DNA of 64,000 nucleotides, taken from JANSYA01 sp965243385 (lineage in GTDB: Bacteria; Spirochaetota; Leptospiria; Leptospirales; Leptonemataceae). Below the pieces are notes generated by a model, which searched no databases, was not told the DNA's origin, and was given only the letters and a program-made list of their open reading frames with translations. Position numbers and translations under genes: made by a program. Positions within the stretch are counted from its first letter, which is position 1, and each line of letters opens with the position of its first letter. Positions 1 to 9,370 of the stretch are shown here, one piece after another. The DNA is taken from positions 3,720,001-3,784,000 of the forward strand of contig CBDEUV010000002.1 in assembly GCA_965243385.1 (NCBI GenBank). The letters are read 5' to 3'.

Positions 1-1
1 G

Positions 2-388
2 GCCTTCGTCCTCAGTCTCGGCGCGAGTAATCTGGCGGCGGCCCGGAGAGTGTACGAAAGTCAGCAACCCCTCGAAAAAACCGTCGTGGCCATGCTGGAA
101 CAGATGTCCGCCGCGAAGATGAAGTTTACGGTGCGCAAAGTATACGATCGCAAAGCCGACGGCAAAGAAGGTTTCGTGATGTATCTGCCCCCGCGCAATA
201 CTCTTTGCGAAATCGTCTTTCGCGCTGATCCCAAACAACCGAAGCGATCGGTGATCATCGTGCTCACCCAGGACGCACGCGATTCGGAACAGCTGCACCG
301 CTTTTTCACACAGCGTATGCGATTGGCGGAAGTCGGCGTAACCGAGGATTTCGACGATTCGAACCCCTGGCCGGTGCGCGTACGCTAA
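2..388 (+). CDS. Small exported protein of unknown function, 5' end outside the window
   Basis: The reading frame is open from the first bases of the window. An internal GTG at 50 could start it, but the preceding codons read AFVLSLGASNLAAA, which looks like the end of a signal peptide, so the gene probably begins upstream and only its last 128 codons are here. The mature part is rich in charged residues, with a beta-strand-like stretch (SVIIVLTQDA) and no cysteine. I do not recognise a family. It ends 186 bases before the next gene, and no clear terminator follows. Confidence 0.6.
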   Translation, partial: AFVLSLGASNLAAARRVYESQQPLEKTVVAMLEQMSAAKMKFTVRKVYDRKADGKEGFVMYLPPRNTLCEIVFRADPKQPKRSVIIVLTQDARDSEQLHRFFTQRMRLAEVGVTEDFDDSNPWPVRVR

Positions 389-574
389 GATAGTCTCGCG
401 AGCGGACATGGAATGAAAGAAACGTACGCGGTCAGACGGGCCGCGTCGCTTTGCAAGAGCCGGAGTCGCGCGGCAAACCTGCGACGAAATCCCGTAGTCT
501 GCATGTCGCACTGCAGGCGACAAAGCCTCTGATTGAAAACTCCTTGTGTTTGATCAGGGATACTGGCGAAATCG

Positions 575-2416
575 TTGTGGGTCTTCGGGGTGCAGCGCGT
601 AAAAAACCAGCCGGCCAATACGGTCATTAATATTACGCGAGTCGTATTCAGCGCGATCCTGGTATACACCGCCCTGGCCTGGGAACTGCGCGTACTTGCG
701 CTGGTGTTGATCGGCGGTCTTGTCTGCTCGGTACTATGGTTGCTTGCGACCGAAACCTTTTTCGAAGAGACGCGCTACCCCGCCGCCGCCTATTTGCCGA
801 CGACTCTCGATCTTTTTATCATTACCATCTTTATCTATTTTTCGGGAACCACGAATTCGCTCATGGCGGCTGGCTACGTTTTCAGCGTTTCGCTGTGTTC
901 TCTGAATACACAAATCCGCCAGGGGCTCTACGCTACGATTGTATCGATCGTGGCCTACGTTATAATCGTGATGCTGGTGTATCTGGATTGGCTGCCGGCT
1001 ATCAATGTATTCGGAGGCGCCGCGCAGGTGACTCTGGCAAATCTGTTGTTCGCGTACTTTTTTGTGCCGAGTTCGGTCGTGCTGATCTATCTTTTGGTTC
1101 ACGGGCTGGTCGTTCGAAATGAAGCGCTGATCGAAGAGGCGCGCGCGGCGGGCGAAGCGAAGATGGAATTCCTGGCGAATATGTCTCACGAGATTCGCAC
1201 GCCGCTCAACGCGATTCTGGGCGTCGCGGATTTGCTAAATGACAGCAAGCTGAACAACGAACAGACGCAGCTGGTTAAAGTCTTTCGCAAATCCGGCCGC
1301 CTGCTGCTGCAAATTGTCAACGACGTACTCGATTTTGCGAAGATCGAAGCCCGCGAAATTCGTCTGCAGGAAGTGGCCTTCGATCCGGAGCAGGTGCTGC
1401 ATGACGTTCACGATACCTACCGCCTGGCAGCCACCGAAAAAAACCTGAAGATGACTCAGAGCGTACGGGCGTCGAATCATTACGAATGCTTCGGCGATCC
1501 GGATCGTCTGCATCAAATCCTGGGGAATATCATCGGTAACGCCGTTAAATTTACGGACGCGGGCGAAATCGAACTCGCCCTGGAAATCCAGACGGCCGGC
1601 GACGAAGCGCTGCTGCGCTATCGAATTCGGGATACCGGCGTCGGCATGCGTCCAGACGATATGCGTCAATTGTTCGGACGTTTCGTGCAGTTACCCGGTC
1701 GCGGTCGCCGGTCGGGCGGCACGGGGTTGGGGCTCGCCATCAGTCAGGAACTGGCCCGTCTGATGGGCGGTCGCATTACAGCCCGCAGCGAAGCGGGACG
1801 CGGCAGCGAGTTCACGGTGGAGCTGACATTCCCGATCCTGAGAGTGACGGCGGGCCTGGATGCGGCGGCAACACGAACGCTTCAATCGAACGCGAAGCGC
1901 CCGGCGAAAGCGAGTGAAGCCGAAACAGAAAGGCCGCAGCGAACCGGCGCGGAGGCGGCGTGCGAATCGAAAAAGAAAATCCTGATCGTCGAAGACGCGG
2001 AGGAGAACCGATTTTTGCTCGAACACTACTTAAAAAACGCCGGCCACGAGATCACCTATGCGGAAAACGGCGCCGAAGCCGTCGCCGCCTTCGAATCGGC
2101 GTACGCCGCGCCCGATTCGGAATCCACACGCTTCGATTTACTGTTCATGGATTTGCAGATGCCGGTCATGGACGGCTACGAGGCGATCCGTCGCATCCGG
2201 GCGATCGAAGCTTTGCGGAACGGAGGAGGAGATCCGGCGGGCAGGGGGCCGATTCCGATCGTCGCATTGACGGCGCACGCCATGCGACAGGACGCGAATC
2301 GCGCCTTAGAAGCCGGCGCCGACTACTATCTGACGAAGCCGATCAGTAAAGAACGTTTTCTGAGTGCCATTCAGGATTACGCGGCCGGGGATCGCGCGAC
2401 CCTGGATCTGGATTGA
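575..2416 (+). CDS. Membrane-bound hybrid histidine kinase
   Basis: A two-component sensor that autophosphorylates on histidine and passes the phosphate to its own receiver domain. About five or six membrane segments occupy residues 15-185, with no large extracytoplasmic domain. A HisKA domain follows (SHEIRTPLN, His near 205), then a HATPase domain with N, G1 and G2 boxes (IIGNAVKFT, DTGVGM, GGTGLGL), and a receiver at about 467-600 with the phospho-acceptor Asp near 526 (LLFMDLQMPVMDG) and the conserved Lys (YLTKP). The start is TTG 575; GTG 590 in the same frame is an alternative, and neither has a strong ribosome site. Its 3' end overlaps the convergent fetB-like gene by 40 bases. The membrane part resembles the kinase at 62048. 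No response regulator is adjacent, so the output is unknown. Confidence 0.9.
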   Translation: MWVFGVQRVKNQPANTVINITRVVFSAILVYTALAWELRVLALVLIGGLVCSVLWLLATETFFEETRYPAAAYLPTTLDLFIITIFIYFSGTTNSLMAAGYVFSVSLCSLNTQIRQGLYATIVSIVAYVIIVMLVYLDWLPAINVFGGAAQVTLANLLFAYFFVPSSVVLIYLLVHGLVVRNEALIEEARAAGEAKMEFLANMSHEIRTPLNAILGVADLLNDSKLNNEQTQLVKVFRKSGRLLLQIVNDVLDFAKIEAREIRLQEVAFDPEQVLHDVHDTYRLAATEKNLKMTQSVRASNHYECFGDPDRLHQILGNIIGNAVKFTDAGEIELALEIQTAGDEALLRYRIRDTGVGMRPDDMRQLFGRFVQLPGRGRRSGGTGLGLAISQELARLMGGRITARSEAGRGSEFTVELTFPILRVTAGLDAAATRTLQSNAKRPAKASEAETERPQRTGAEAACESKKKILIVEDAEENRFLLEHYLKNAGHEITYAENGAEAVAAFESAYAAPDSESTRFDLLFMDLQMPVMDGYEAIRRIRAIEALRNGGGDPAGRGPIPIVALTAHAMRQDANRALEAGADYYLTKPISKERFLSAIQDYAAGDRATLDLD

Positions 2417-3210
2417 ACCCCCGGGCGAATCAAATCTTCGCGCGGGTTTGAGAACGAATCGAAGACGAAGCAATTCGCGGTCTGGATCGCCGTAACCACC
2501 GCGATGCTGGAACCCGCGAAGATCGCGATCATGATCATGATCTGATACTGAATCGCGGTGATGGGATTCGAACCGCCCAGCAGCTGGCCGGTCATCATGC
2601 CCGGCAGCGCGATCAGGCCGATGGTCGCGATGGTTCCGATCACCGGCTGAAAGGCCGCCCGCAGCGCTTCGCGTATGAACGGAGCCAGCGCTTCGTTGCG
2701 CGAAGCGCCGGCCGCCAGCAGATAACGATATTCGTCGACGTGTTCGAGCAATCCGTGATAACAACTGCGCACGGCGATGATCCCGGCCTGCAGGCAATTG
2801 CCCAGAATCATACCGGTGATGGGGATAACATAGCGGGATTCGCTCAGCGGTTCCGGCGCTTGAATCACGACCGCGAAGAGTACCGCCTCGGTTACAGCCA
2901 CTCCCGCCAGCATGCTCAGGGCCAGCGGCGCGAAAAATGTTTTCAGTCGCACCGAGGCGCGGCGCGCGATCGAGACCCCCGCCACCGCCGCCATCAGCCC
3001 CACCCAGACAAGATTCAGAAGCACCGACGAGGCGGCGAAGATGAATTTCAAATAGAGGCCGACTAAGATCAGCTGGATTACCATGCGCCCGCAGGCGATG
3101 AGCGCGCTCCAGCCGAGGCCCGTGCGAAAATAGATCAGCAGGCCCAGGGGCGCAAGCAAGAGAACTCCGCCGGCCGCCAGATGCAGCCAGTCGATGTGGT
3201 GCGCTTCCAT
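2377..3210 (-). CDS. fetB: FetB/UPF0014-type ABC transporter permease
   Basis: Integral membrane protein of 277 residues with about seven hydrophobic segments, matching the UPF0014/FetB family. In Escherichia coli, FetAB is linked to iron export and peroxide resistance. Family-typical stretches are visible: a conserved ARR (ARRASVRLK) after the third segment, IPITGMILGN in the middle and ALPGMMTGQLLGG near residue 200. It lies 23 bases downstream of the ATPase gene at 3234, so the two form one transporter. The metal substrate cannot be read from sequence. The 3' end overlaps the convergent kinase gene. Confidence 0.85.
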   Translation of the reverse strand: MEAHHIDWLHLAAGGVLLLAPLGLLIYFRTGLGWSALIACGRMVIQLILVGLYLKFIFAASSVLLNLVWVGLMAAVAGVSIARRASVRLKTFFAPLALSMLAGVAVTEAVLFAVVIQAPEPLSESRYVIPITGMILGNCLQAGIIAVRSCYHGLLEHVDEYRYLLAAGASRNEALAPFIREALRAAFQPVIGTIATIGLIALPGMMTGQLLGGSNPITAIQYQIMIMIAIFAGSSIAVVTAIQTANCFVFDSFSNPREDLIRPGVQSRSRVARSPAA

Positions 3211-3233
3211 CTGTTAAGGCCCTCCACGCCGAT

Positions 3234-3926
3234 TCACCGACGCGCCCCCTGGATTCGCAGTTCACGATCGCACGCCGAAAGCCAGGCCGGATCGTGCGAT
3301 ACGCTGAGCACCGTCATTTCCGGCCGGGCGCGGATTGCGGCGAGTATGCTCGCACAGGATTCGGCGTCGAGGGCCGCCGATGGTTCGTCGAGAATCAAAA
3401 GCGGCCGATTCAGAAGCAGAGCCGCCGCGAGCGCTACTCGCTGTCGTTCGCCGCCCGACAACACGCGCGGCGATTGATCGAGAATCGCAGGCGGCAGGTC
3501 CAGAGTCGTCAGCGTCGCCGTCAGAGTTTCGGGTCGCGGTTTCAGTTTGCGATTCGCGCGCAGGCCGAAGAGCGTCTCGAAAAAATCGCGCACGCTCTCG
3601 CTTGCGATGATATCGGCGGTCGGCTGCTGCGGAACATAGGCGACCGTTCCGCGGATGCGTGCGATGTTCTGCGGGTCCACGGCGTAGCCCTGAACACTGA
3701 TCGCGCCCCGGGCGAGGGGCGTAAATCCGAGGAGCGCCAATAAGATGCTGCTCTTTCCCGATCCCGAGGGCCCGGTCAACGCGACGTGTTCGCCGGCTCT
3801 GATCGTCGCGCTAAAACCGTGCAGCAGGCGGCGATCCCCGTAGCGCAAATCGAGCCCGCGAAATTCGATCGCCGGCGGATTCGCCTGGAAGGGAGGCGGG
3901 GCAGGCCGGGCAGGCTGCGAGCTCAT
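3234..3926 (-). CDS. fetA: FetA-type ABC transporter ATP-binding protein
   Basis: ATPase subunit of 230 residues partnering the FetB-like permease just downstream. Walker A (GPSGSGKSS), Q-loop (YVPQQP), signature LSGGERQRV, Walker B LLILDEPSA and the H-loop (VSHDP) are all intact. The reading frame extends further upstream, but the start is placed at ATG 3926 because it forms an ATGA overlap with the stop of the EamA transporter gene, and the longer version would only be the antisense of that gene. Expected role: export of a metal, probably iron, energised by ATP. The coupling to an EamA exporter suggests joint expression. Confidence 0.88.
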   Translation of the reverse strand: MSSQPARPAPPPFQANPPAIEFRGLDLRYGDRRLLHGFSATIRAGEHVALTGPSGSGKSSILLALLGFTPLARGAISVQGYAVDPQNIARIRGTVAYVPQQPTADIIASESVRDFFETLFGLRANRKLKPRPETLTATLTTLDLPPAILDQSPRVLSGGERQRVALAAALLLNRPLLILDEPSAALDAESCASILAAIRARPEMTVLSVSHDPAWLSACDRELRIQGARR

Positions 3927-5071
3927 GGCGTGCTTGCGCTCCGTTCCGGTCCGCGCGTCGCCAGGCGCGCGAGAATGACGCCGGTCAGAACGATCGCCGC
4001 CCCCAGTAATTCGATCGGGCCGAGCGCTTCGCCGAACAGTAGATACGCTCCGATGGCTGCGACAATCGGCTGAAGCAAGAGGCTCACCGACGAAAACGAC
4101 GCGGGGAGATGCGCGAAAGCGTAGGCGATCAGCCCCTGGCCTGCGATGTGCGAAACCAGCGCCAGGCCGAAGAGGGCGCCCCAGCCGCTTGCGAATTCGG
4201 CGATGACGGCCTTCGAGACCGCCAGAAGCGAGAGGCCCGCGGCGTCGGCCGACCAGCTCAGGGTGACCGGCGGCCACAGCGATTCGCCGCTGACAAGCGC
4301 GAGCGCGAGCAGCAGGGCCGCGCCGGTCAGGCTTGAGCCGAACATCAAAGCCAGAGTCGAAAAATCGCGGCGCAGTCGTTTGACCGAAAGCTGGTAGGCT
4401 GCGTAAAACAAAGCCGTCAGAATTCCCAGAACGTCGCCGTACAGATGGTCAGGCGATACTTCCAGGCTGCGGCGAATTAAAAGCGCCGCGCCCGCCAGTG
4501 CCAGCACGAGCCCCAGCGGGAAGCGACGATCGAAGCGTTCGCCCAGATAAAAGTACGCGACGATCGTTACGAAGATCGGCGCGAAATTCGTGAGCAGCGT
4601 CGAATTCGCCACGGTCGTGTAGTGAATCGACCAGTGCCATAACGCCAGATCGCCGGCGAAGAAGAAACCCGGCAGGATCAAAAGCGCGTAACGCCATACG
4701 GATTTCGGCTTTCCGGGGGCGGCGACCACGGCTTCGGAAGCTCCCGCGTTCCCGGATTCGCCGGCAACTGAGTCGGCTTGCGCGGCCTCTTTGATTTCTG
4801 CGGCTTCTTGGGCGCGCATATCCGCGGCGGCGATGGGTACCCGGGCCAGATGCGGTTTCGAGGGCGTGGACGGCAGCGGCAGACGATGAATGAAAAATCG
4901 TAGCGCGAAAAGAAAGGGCAGGGCCAGCGCCAGTCGCCAGAAGCCGGTCGCCGTCGGTTCGACCGGACTGAGCCGCACGAACAGCGGTGCGCAGCCGATG
5001 GCGCAGGCGCCGAGCGCGAGCGCGACCAGCGCCAAACGCGAAGAAGATTCGGCGGCCGACCGGGAGTTCAT
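3923..5071 (-). CDS. EamA/DMT family transporter
   Basis: A drug/metabolite superfamily transporter with two EamA repeats and about ten membrane segments. At 382 residues it is longer than the usual 290-310. The excess is a hydrophilic insert at about residues 72-125, rich in Ala, Glu and Gly, between the second and third segments. The first repeat contains LWHWSIHYTTVANSTLLTN, typical of the family; the second ends YLLFGEALGPIELLGAAIV. It is the gene before fetA and shares four bases with it (ATGA), implying translational coupling. The substrate is unknown. A second EamA protein lies at 44538. Confidence 0.85.
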   Translation of the reverse strand: MNSRSAAESSSRLALVALALGACAIGCAPLFVRLSPVEPTATGFWRLALALPFLFALRFFIHRLPLPSTPSKPHLARVPIAAADMRAQEAAEIKEAAQADSVAGESGNAGASEAVVAAPGKPKSVWRYALLILPGFFFAGDLALWHWSIHYTTVANSTLLTNFAPIFVTIVAYFYLGERFDRRFPLGLVLALAGAALLIRRSLEVSPDHLYGDVLGILTALFYAAYQLSVKRLRRDFSTLALMFGSSLTGAALLLALALVSGESLWPPVTLSWSADAAGLSLLAVSKAVIAEFASGWGALFGLALVSHIAGQGLIAYAFAHLPASFSSVSLLLQPIVAAIGAYLLFGEALGPIELLGAAIVLTGVILARLATRGPERSASTP

Positions 5072-5082
5072 GCGGCCAGGAT

Positions 5083-6618
5083 TTAAGGGGCGAAGGCGGA
5101 AAGCAACTCGGCTTCTTCGAATTCCCGATCGCGTTCGACCAGCTTCGCATGATAAAACGCAGGCTGCCGTGGCGGCGCCGGCTGCGTTTTCGCGGCAGCC
5201 GCTCCCAGCAGGATCAGAAGGGCTTCCCGATTGCGCAGGTTTTCGCCGCAGCGTTTGAATAGTTGCCGGCGAAATTCAGCCAGCCCCTGGTTCGAATCGG
5301 AGGCGGTGTCGACGGCGGATCCATTTCGATCGGCGGCGTCGGCGAGAATATAGGCGACCGCGGTCAGCGTGTCATGGTCCGCCGGACGACCCATCAGTGC
5401 GTAGGCCTCCGCGATGCGGTGCAGAATCTGTTCCTGGATACGCAGCTGGCGCGGTCGCTGGAAACGCAGCGTGATGCCATTCGCGTTCGCCGCTGCGCGT
5501 CCCCGCTCTTCACTCATCGCCGGGTCTGCCGCCGCATTCGTATCCGCTACGCCGCTGACGGCGAACGCGCCGCGCAACGCGTGCAGCGCCCGGATCGCGC
5601 GAATCCTGCGAGCGGATCCCTGGAACTCTCCGCCGCTGCGCAACAGATAGACGCCGTAGCGATACATGCCGCCGGCGTCGCGCAGATAGCTCATGCGCGC
5701 GTAGTGCATGCGGGTCAAGAATTCGCGGGCCCGGTCCAGGCGTCGCCGCCCGGAAGTCAGCGCGCCCCGGTCGATGGCTGTCAGCTGCCGCCGCTCCAGA
5801 CTTTCGAGACTCTGCAGACAGCGTTCGTGATGCACAGCCTCTTCCGGCGCGACCATCAATTGGGTAAGATTCGCGCCCAGGCGTTCGCGTACGCCGGGCC
5901 GGGCGACCGCTGCAAGCAGCAGGGCGCGCAGTTCGGTGATGTCGGGATCGTCGGCCGGGCGTTCGCGATACAGGCCGGCCGCAAAGGCTGCCAGGGCGAT
6001 CTCATGATTTTCGAGCGGGCGCTCCCAGAGTTCAGTGTAAGCCGACGCCTGTTCCAGTGGATTGGATTCCTGTGCTTGCCAGAAGGCTTCGTGTTTCGCG
6101 GCTGAGTCCAGTTCGTCGGCCGGACAGCTCAGCGGCGCGAGCGCCGGCCAGGGGGCGACATTTGCAGTTGGATTCGCCGCTTGCAGGGAACCGGCCGTGG
6201 CGGCTCGTTCGTAGGCGCGAGCCGCGCGCGCGAAGTCGCCGTGTCGCAGATTGTAATCGGCCAGCAGATACCACAGAAAGCCGGCCCCGGGCGCGGTCGG
6301 TTTGATCTGAAGATAAGCCAGCAGCTCGGGCATGGCTTCGCGTTGCCGGCCGGCGGTCAGATGCAGCAGACCCTGCAGTTTGCGCGCATCCGCTTCCCGC
6401 CGCATCCGCTCGGGAGCCAGTGCCCGGGCCGCAGCCAGATGATCGCGGGCCCGCTGGGTCTGGCCCGCCTGAAATTGCGCGATCGCAGCCTGCAAATACA
6501 GTGGAGCGTCGCTGTCGGCCTGGGCCCGCAGTTCGCGCAGCGGATCGGGTGCCAGCATGCTTCCGGAGAGCAGGGCCAGAACCAGGGCGATTCGCAGTGC
6601 CGGTGCAAAGGCATCCAT
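5083..6618 (-). CDS. Exported TPR-containing protein of unknown function
   Basis: A 511-residue protein with an N-terminal signal peptide (hydrophobic stretch LRIALVLALLSGSMLA). ATG 6618 is chosen as start; the frame continues to TTG 6657, but that adds a charged segment before the signal. Residues about 40-160 contain helical pairs of tetratricopeptide type (LYLQAAIAQFQAGQTQRARDH). The remainder is mostly helical and rich in Ala, Arg and Glu with no catalytic motif I recognise. It ends 11 bases before the EamA gene, so it is probably the first gene of the same transcript (TPR, EamA, fetA, fetB). A periplasmic scaffold role is only a guess. Confidence 0.65.
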   Translation of the reverse strand: MDAFAPALRIALVLALLSGSMLAPDPLRELRAQADSDAPLYLQAAIAQFQAGQTQRARDHLAAARALAPERMRREADARKLQGLLHLTAGRQREAMPELLAYLQIKPTAPGAGFLWYLLADYNLRHGDFARAARAYERAATAGSLQAANPTANVAPWPALAPLSCPADELDSAAKHEAFWQAQESNPLEQASAYTELWERPLENHEIALAAFAAGLYRERPADDPDITELRALLLAAVARPGVRERLGANLTQLMVAPEEAVHHERCLQSLESLERRQLTAIDRGALTSGRRRLDRAREFLTRMHYARMSYLRDAGGMYRYGVYLLRSGGEFQGSARRIRAIRALHALRGAFAVSGVADTNAAADPAMSEERGRAAANANGITLRFQRPRQLRIQEQILHRIAEAYALMGRPADHDTLTAVAYILADAADRNGSAVDTASDSNQGLAEFRRQLFKRCGENLRNREALLILLGAAAAKTQPAPPRQPAFYHAKLVERDREFEEAELLSAFAP

Positions 6619-6748
6619 ACTAACAGTTTCTTCTATATTTTGAGAGAACTTGAGCAATATCTTCGAGGAAGACGGAACTGTCGCGTGCAGCCGTCTGGCT
6701 GAATTCTCTTGACACCGGGCCTAATTCTCAATCTCTGGGAAGACTGTT

Positions 6749-6754
6749 TATAAT
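6749..6754 (+). promoter_or_regulatory. Candidate -10 element for hppA
   Basis: A perfect TATAAT lies 87 bases before the hppA start, in the gap between two divergent genes. The matching -35 region at about 6725-6730 (TTCTCA) is poor. A consensus TTGACA at 6709-6714 is 34 bases away, too far to pair with it, so a second promoter or an activator is possible. Confidence 0.4.
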
Positions 6755-6840
6755 CCCGGAACGTGTATTCGGCTCACGTATATTCTCGAACGAGCCCCTG
6801 CCGGGACGCATCCCAATCGCACTCATATAGGAGAATCTTG

Positions 6841-9060
6841 ATGACTTATATCTACGCTACGCTGGGAGCAGGATTGATTTCCCTGCTGTTCGCGTTCTGG
6901 CGATCCTCATGGGTCGGCCGCCAGGACCCCGGCACCGAGAAAATGCAAAAGATCGGCCAGTACATCGCCGACGGCGCAATGGCGTTCCTGAAAGCCGAAT
7001 ACCGCGTACTGCTCTGGTTCGTACTGGGCGTCGCCATTTTGCTCGGGATTTCCGGTTACTATCAAAGCCTGCCGACGGAAGGCGCGGACGGCGAAACGAT
7101 CGCCGGCAAATCCAGCCCGCTGGTCGCTGTTTCCTTTATCGTTGGCGCCCTCTGCTCCGCTCTCGCCGGTTTCATCGGCATGCGCGTGGCGACCAAAGCC
7201 AACTATCGTACGGCGAATGGCGCGCGCTCCGGTCTGACTCAGGCACTGGCTGTCGCTTTCGGCGGCGGTTCCGTAATGGGTCTGTCGGTCGTCGGTCTCG
7301 GCGTTCTGGGCCTCGGCGGTCTCTTCGTCGCCTTTCAACAGGTAATGACCGAATCGCCTATCGTAAAAATTCTTAACGTGGTTTCCGGCTTTTCGCTGGG
7401 CGCTTCTTCGATCGCGCTGTTCGCTCGCGTCGGCGGCGGTATCTACACCAAAGCGGCCGACGTCGGCGCTGACCTGGTCGGTAAAGTCGAAGCCGGTATT
7501 CCGGAAGACCACCCGCTGAACCCCGCGACCATCGCGGATAACGTCGGCGATAACGTCGGCGACGTCGCCGGTATGGGCGCTGACCTTTTCGAATCCTATG
7601 TCGGTTCGATCCTGGGTTCGCTCGTTCTGGGTGCGGCGTTCATTCCCGTAATGGCTGAAGGCGGCCTCGATAATTTCGGCGGTATGTCCGCTGTATTTCT
7701 GCCGCTGGTTCTCGCCGGTCTGGGCATTGTCGCTTCGATCATCGGAACCTTTTTCGTGCGCACCGGCGAAGGCGGAGATCCGCAGGCCGCTCTGACGCGC
7801 GGTCACCTGATTTCCTCAATTCTGATGTTAGGCCTCACCGTGGCGGCGATCATTCACATGCTGCCCGAAACCTGGACGGCGATTGATACGCTGACCGGCG
7901 CCGAGCGGACCTACACCGCGATGGGCGTTTTCTACGCTACGGCAATCGGCCTGGTAATCGGCCTGCTCGTCGGTTTCGTAACCGAACACTACACCGGCAC
8001 GGGCAAAGGTCCGGTCGTGAATATCGTGAAGCAGTCGATCACCGGTTCCGCGACGAATATCATCGCGGGTCTGGGCGTCGGCATGATGTCTACGGCTATT
8101 CCGATCCTCTTGATCGCGGCCGGTATCATCAGCTCCTACTATTTCGCCGGTCTGTACGGCATCGCAATCGCGGCTCTGGGTATGCTGGCCAATACCGGTA
8201 TCCAGCTGGCGGTCGACGCATACGGTCCGATCGCGGATAACGCGGGCGGCATCGCCGAGATGGCGGAACTGCCGCCGGAAGTTCGCGAGCGCACCGACAA
8301 GCTGGACGCGGTCGGTAACACCACCGCTGCAGTCGGTAAAGGTTTCGCGATCGCTTCAGCCGCTCTGACGGCTCTGGCGCTCTTCTCCGCCTTTATGCAA
8401 CAAACCGGACTGACTTCGATCAACGTCGCGAATCCGTACGTGATGGCGGGTCTGTTTGTCGGCGGTATGTTACCGTTCGTATTCTCCGCTCTGGCGATGG
8501 GCGCCGTCGGTCGCGCCGCGATGGCGATGATCTTCGAAGTGCGCCGTCAGTTCACCAGCATTCCCGAGCTGAAAGCCGCTCTGGAAGTGATGAAGAAATA
8601 CGAAGGCAATCTCGAGAAAATGCGCTCCGGCGACCGCAAGACTTTCGATGCGGCCGACGGCAAAGCGGAATACGCGAAGTGCGTGGAAATCTCCACCAAC
8701 TCCGCGATTCGCGAGATGATGGCTCCCGGCCTGCTTGCGATCATCACTCCCGTACTCGTCGGTTATCTCTTCGGCGCGGAAACCCTGGGCGGCCTGCTGG
8801 CCGGCGTAACGGTTTCCGGCGTTCTCATGGCGATCTTCCAGTCCAACGCTGGCGGCGCCTGGGACAACGCGAAGAAGATGTTCGAAGGCGGCGTTACCAT
8901 CGATCACGTGGAATACAAAAAAGGTTCCGAAGCTCACAAAGCGGCCGTGACCGGCGACACCGTCGGCGATCCGCTGAAAGACACTTCCGGTCCTTCGATC
9001 AACATTCTGATCAAGCTCATGAGCGTCGTCGCTCTGGTGGTTTATCCGCTGATCCGGTGA
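6841..9060 (+). CDS. hppA: Membrane-bound ion-pumping pyrophosphatase
   Basis: Hydrolyses inorganic pyrophosphate and pumps H+ and/or Na+ across the membrane. It has 739 residues with about 16 membrane segments, the expected size. The catalytic signature DVGADLVGKVE, the partner motif DNVGDNVGDVAGMGADLFES and the C-terminal DTVGDPLKDTSGPS are intact. The sequence GNTTAAVGKGFAI has Ala where K+-independent enzymes carry Lys, so the K+-stimulated subfamily is inferred. The pumped ion cannot be decided here. Start ATG 6841 follows AGGAG at 7-8 bases; the open frame reaches back to 6763 but lacks a ribosome site there. It is monocistronic, bounded by a candidate promoter and by the terminator at 9133. 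Confidence 0.96.
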   Translation: MTYIYATLGAGLISLLFAFWRSSWVGRQDPGTEKMQKIGQYIADGAMAFLKAEYRVLLWFVLGVAILLGISGYYQSLPTEGADGETIAGKSSPLVAVSFIVGALCSALAGFIGMRVATKANYRTANGARSGLTQALAVAFGGGSVMGLSVVGLGVLGLGGLFVAFQQVMTESPIVKILNVVSGFSLGASSIALFARVGGGIYTKAADVGADLVGKVEAGIPEDHPLNPATIADNVGDNVGDVAGMGADLFESYVGSILGSLVLGAAFIPVMAEGGLDNFGGMSAVFLPLVLAGLGIVASIIGTFFVRTGEGGDPQAALTRGHLISSILMLGLTVAAIIHMLPETWTAIDTLTGAERTYTAMGVFYATAIGLVIGLLVGFVTEHYTGTGKGPVVNIVKQSITGSATNIIAGLGVGMMSTAIPILLIAAGIISSYYFAGLYGIAIAALGMLANTGIQLAVDAYGPIADNAGGIAEMAELPPEVRERTDKLDAVGNTTAAVGKGFAIASAALTALALFSAFMQQTGLTSINVANPYVMAGLFVGGMLPFVFSALAMGAVGRAAMAMIFEVRRQFTSIPELKAALEVMKKYEGNLEKMRSGDRKTFDAADGKAEYAKCVEISTNSAIREMMAPGLLAIITPVLVGYLFGAETLGGLLAGVTVSGVLMAIFQSNAGGAWDNAKKMFEGGVTIDHVEYKKGSEAHKAAVTGDTVGDPLKDTSGPSINILIKLMSVVALVVYPLIR

Positions 9061-9132
9061 GTCTGGTTTACAAAACGCTCGCGTTCGCGGCGGTTCCGGC
9101 TTCGGCCCGACTGCGGTGAGCGCGACTGGAAA

Positions 9133-9168
9133 GCCGTCGTTTCGCTTATGCGGGACGGCGGTTTTTTT
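9133..9168 (+). terminator. Rho-independent terminator of hppA
   Basis: Stem GCCGTC/GACGGC with a 15-base loop, followed by GG and seven T residues, 73 bases after the hppA stop. The rest of the gap, 9169-9370, holds an A-rich tract near 9290 and the candidate promoter for the next gene. Confidence 0.85.
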
Positions 9169-9333
9169 CTGAAGAGTTTTGGGTCTTAAGCGAAGCTGAA
9201 AACGGGGTTCCGGCTCGGAATGAAATCAGCGCCGATACCACGAAACTATCTGCATGTTTTCGAGGGGAATGAGAACATAGTTGTGAAATATTAAAAAAAA
9301 GCGTTTCGCGCAAGCTCCGTCTCGACAGCCTGC

Positions 9334-9362
9334 TTGACCAGATTTTACGCGAGCTCTATCCT
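9334..9362 (+). promoter_or_regulatory. Candidate promoter for the DUF4157 gene
   Basis: TTGACC (9334-9339) and TATCCT (9357-9362) are separated by 17 bases. Transcription would then begin at about 9369, almost on top of ATG 9371, which suggests either a leaderless message or a true start codon further downstream, for example ATG 9461. Confidence 0.35.
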
Positions 9363-9370
9363 CCAGAGCT

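Noticed and set aside
2306..3265. A 319-codon minus-strand frame over fetB
   Set aside because: The product is Arg/Gly/Ser-rich with no motif, and the fetB frame carries the clear UPF0014 sequence.
6709..6754. TTGACA and TATAAT as one promoter for hppA
   Set aside because: The two hexamers are 34 bases apart, double the usable spacing, so they cannot form one promoter.
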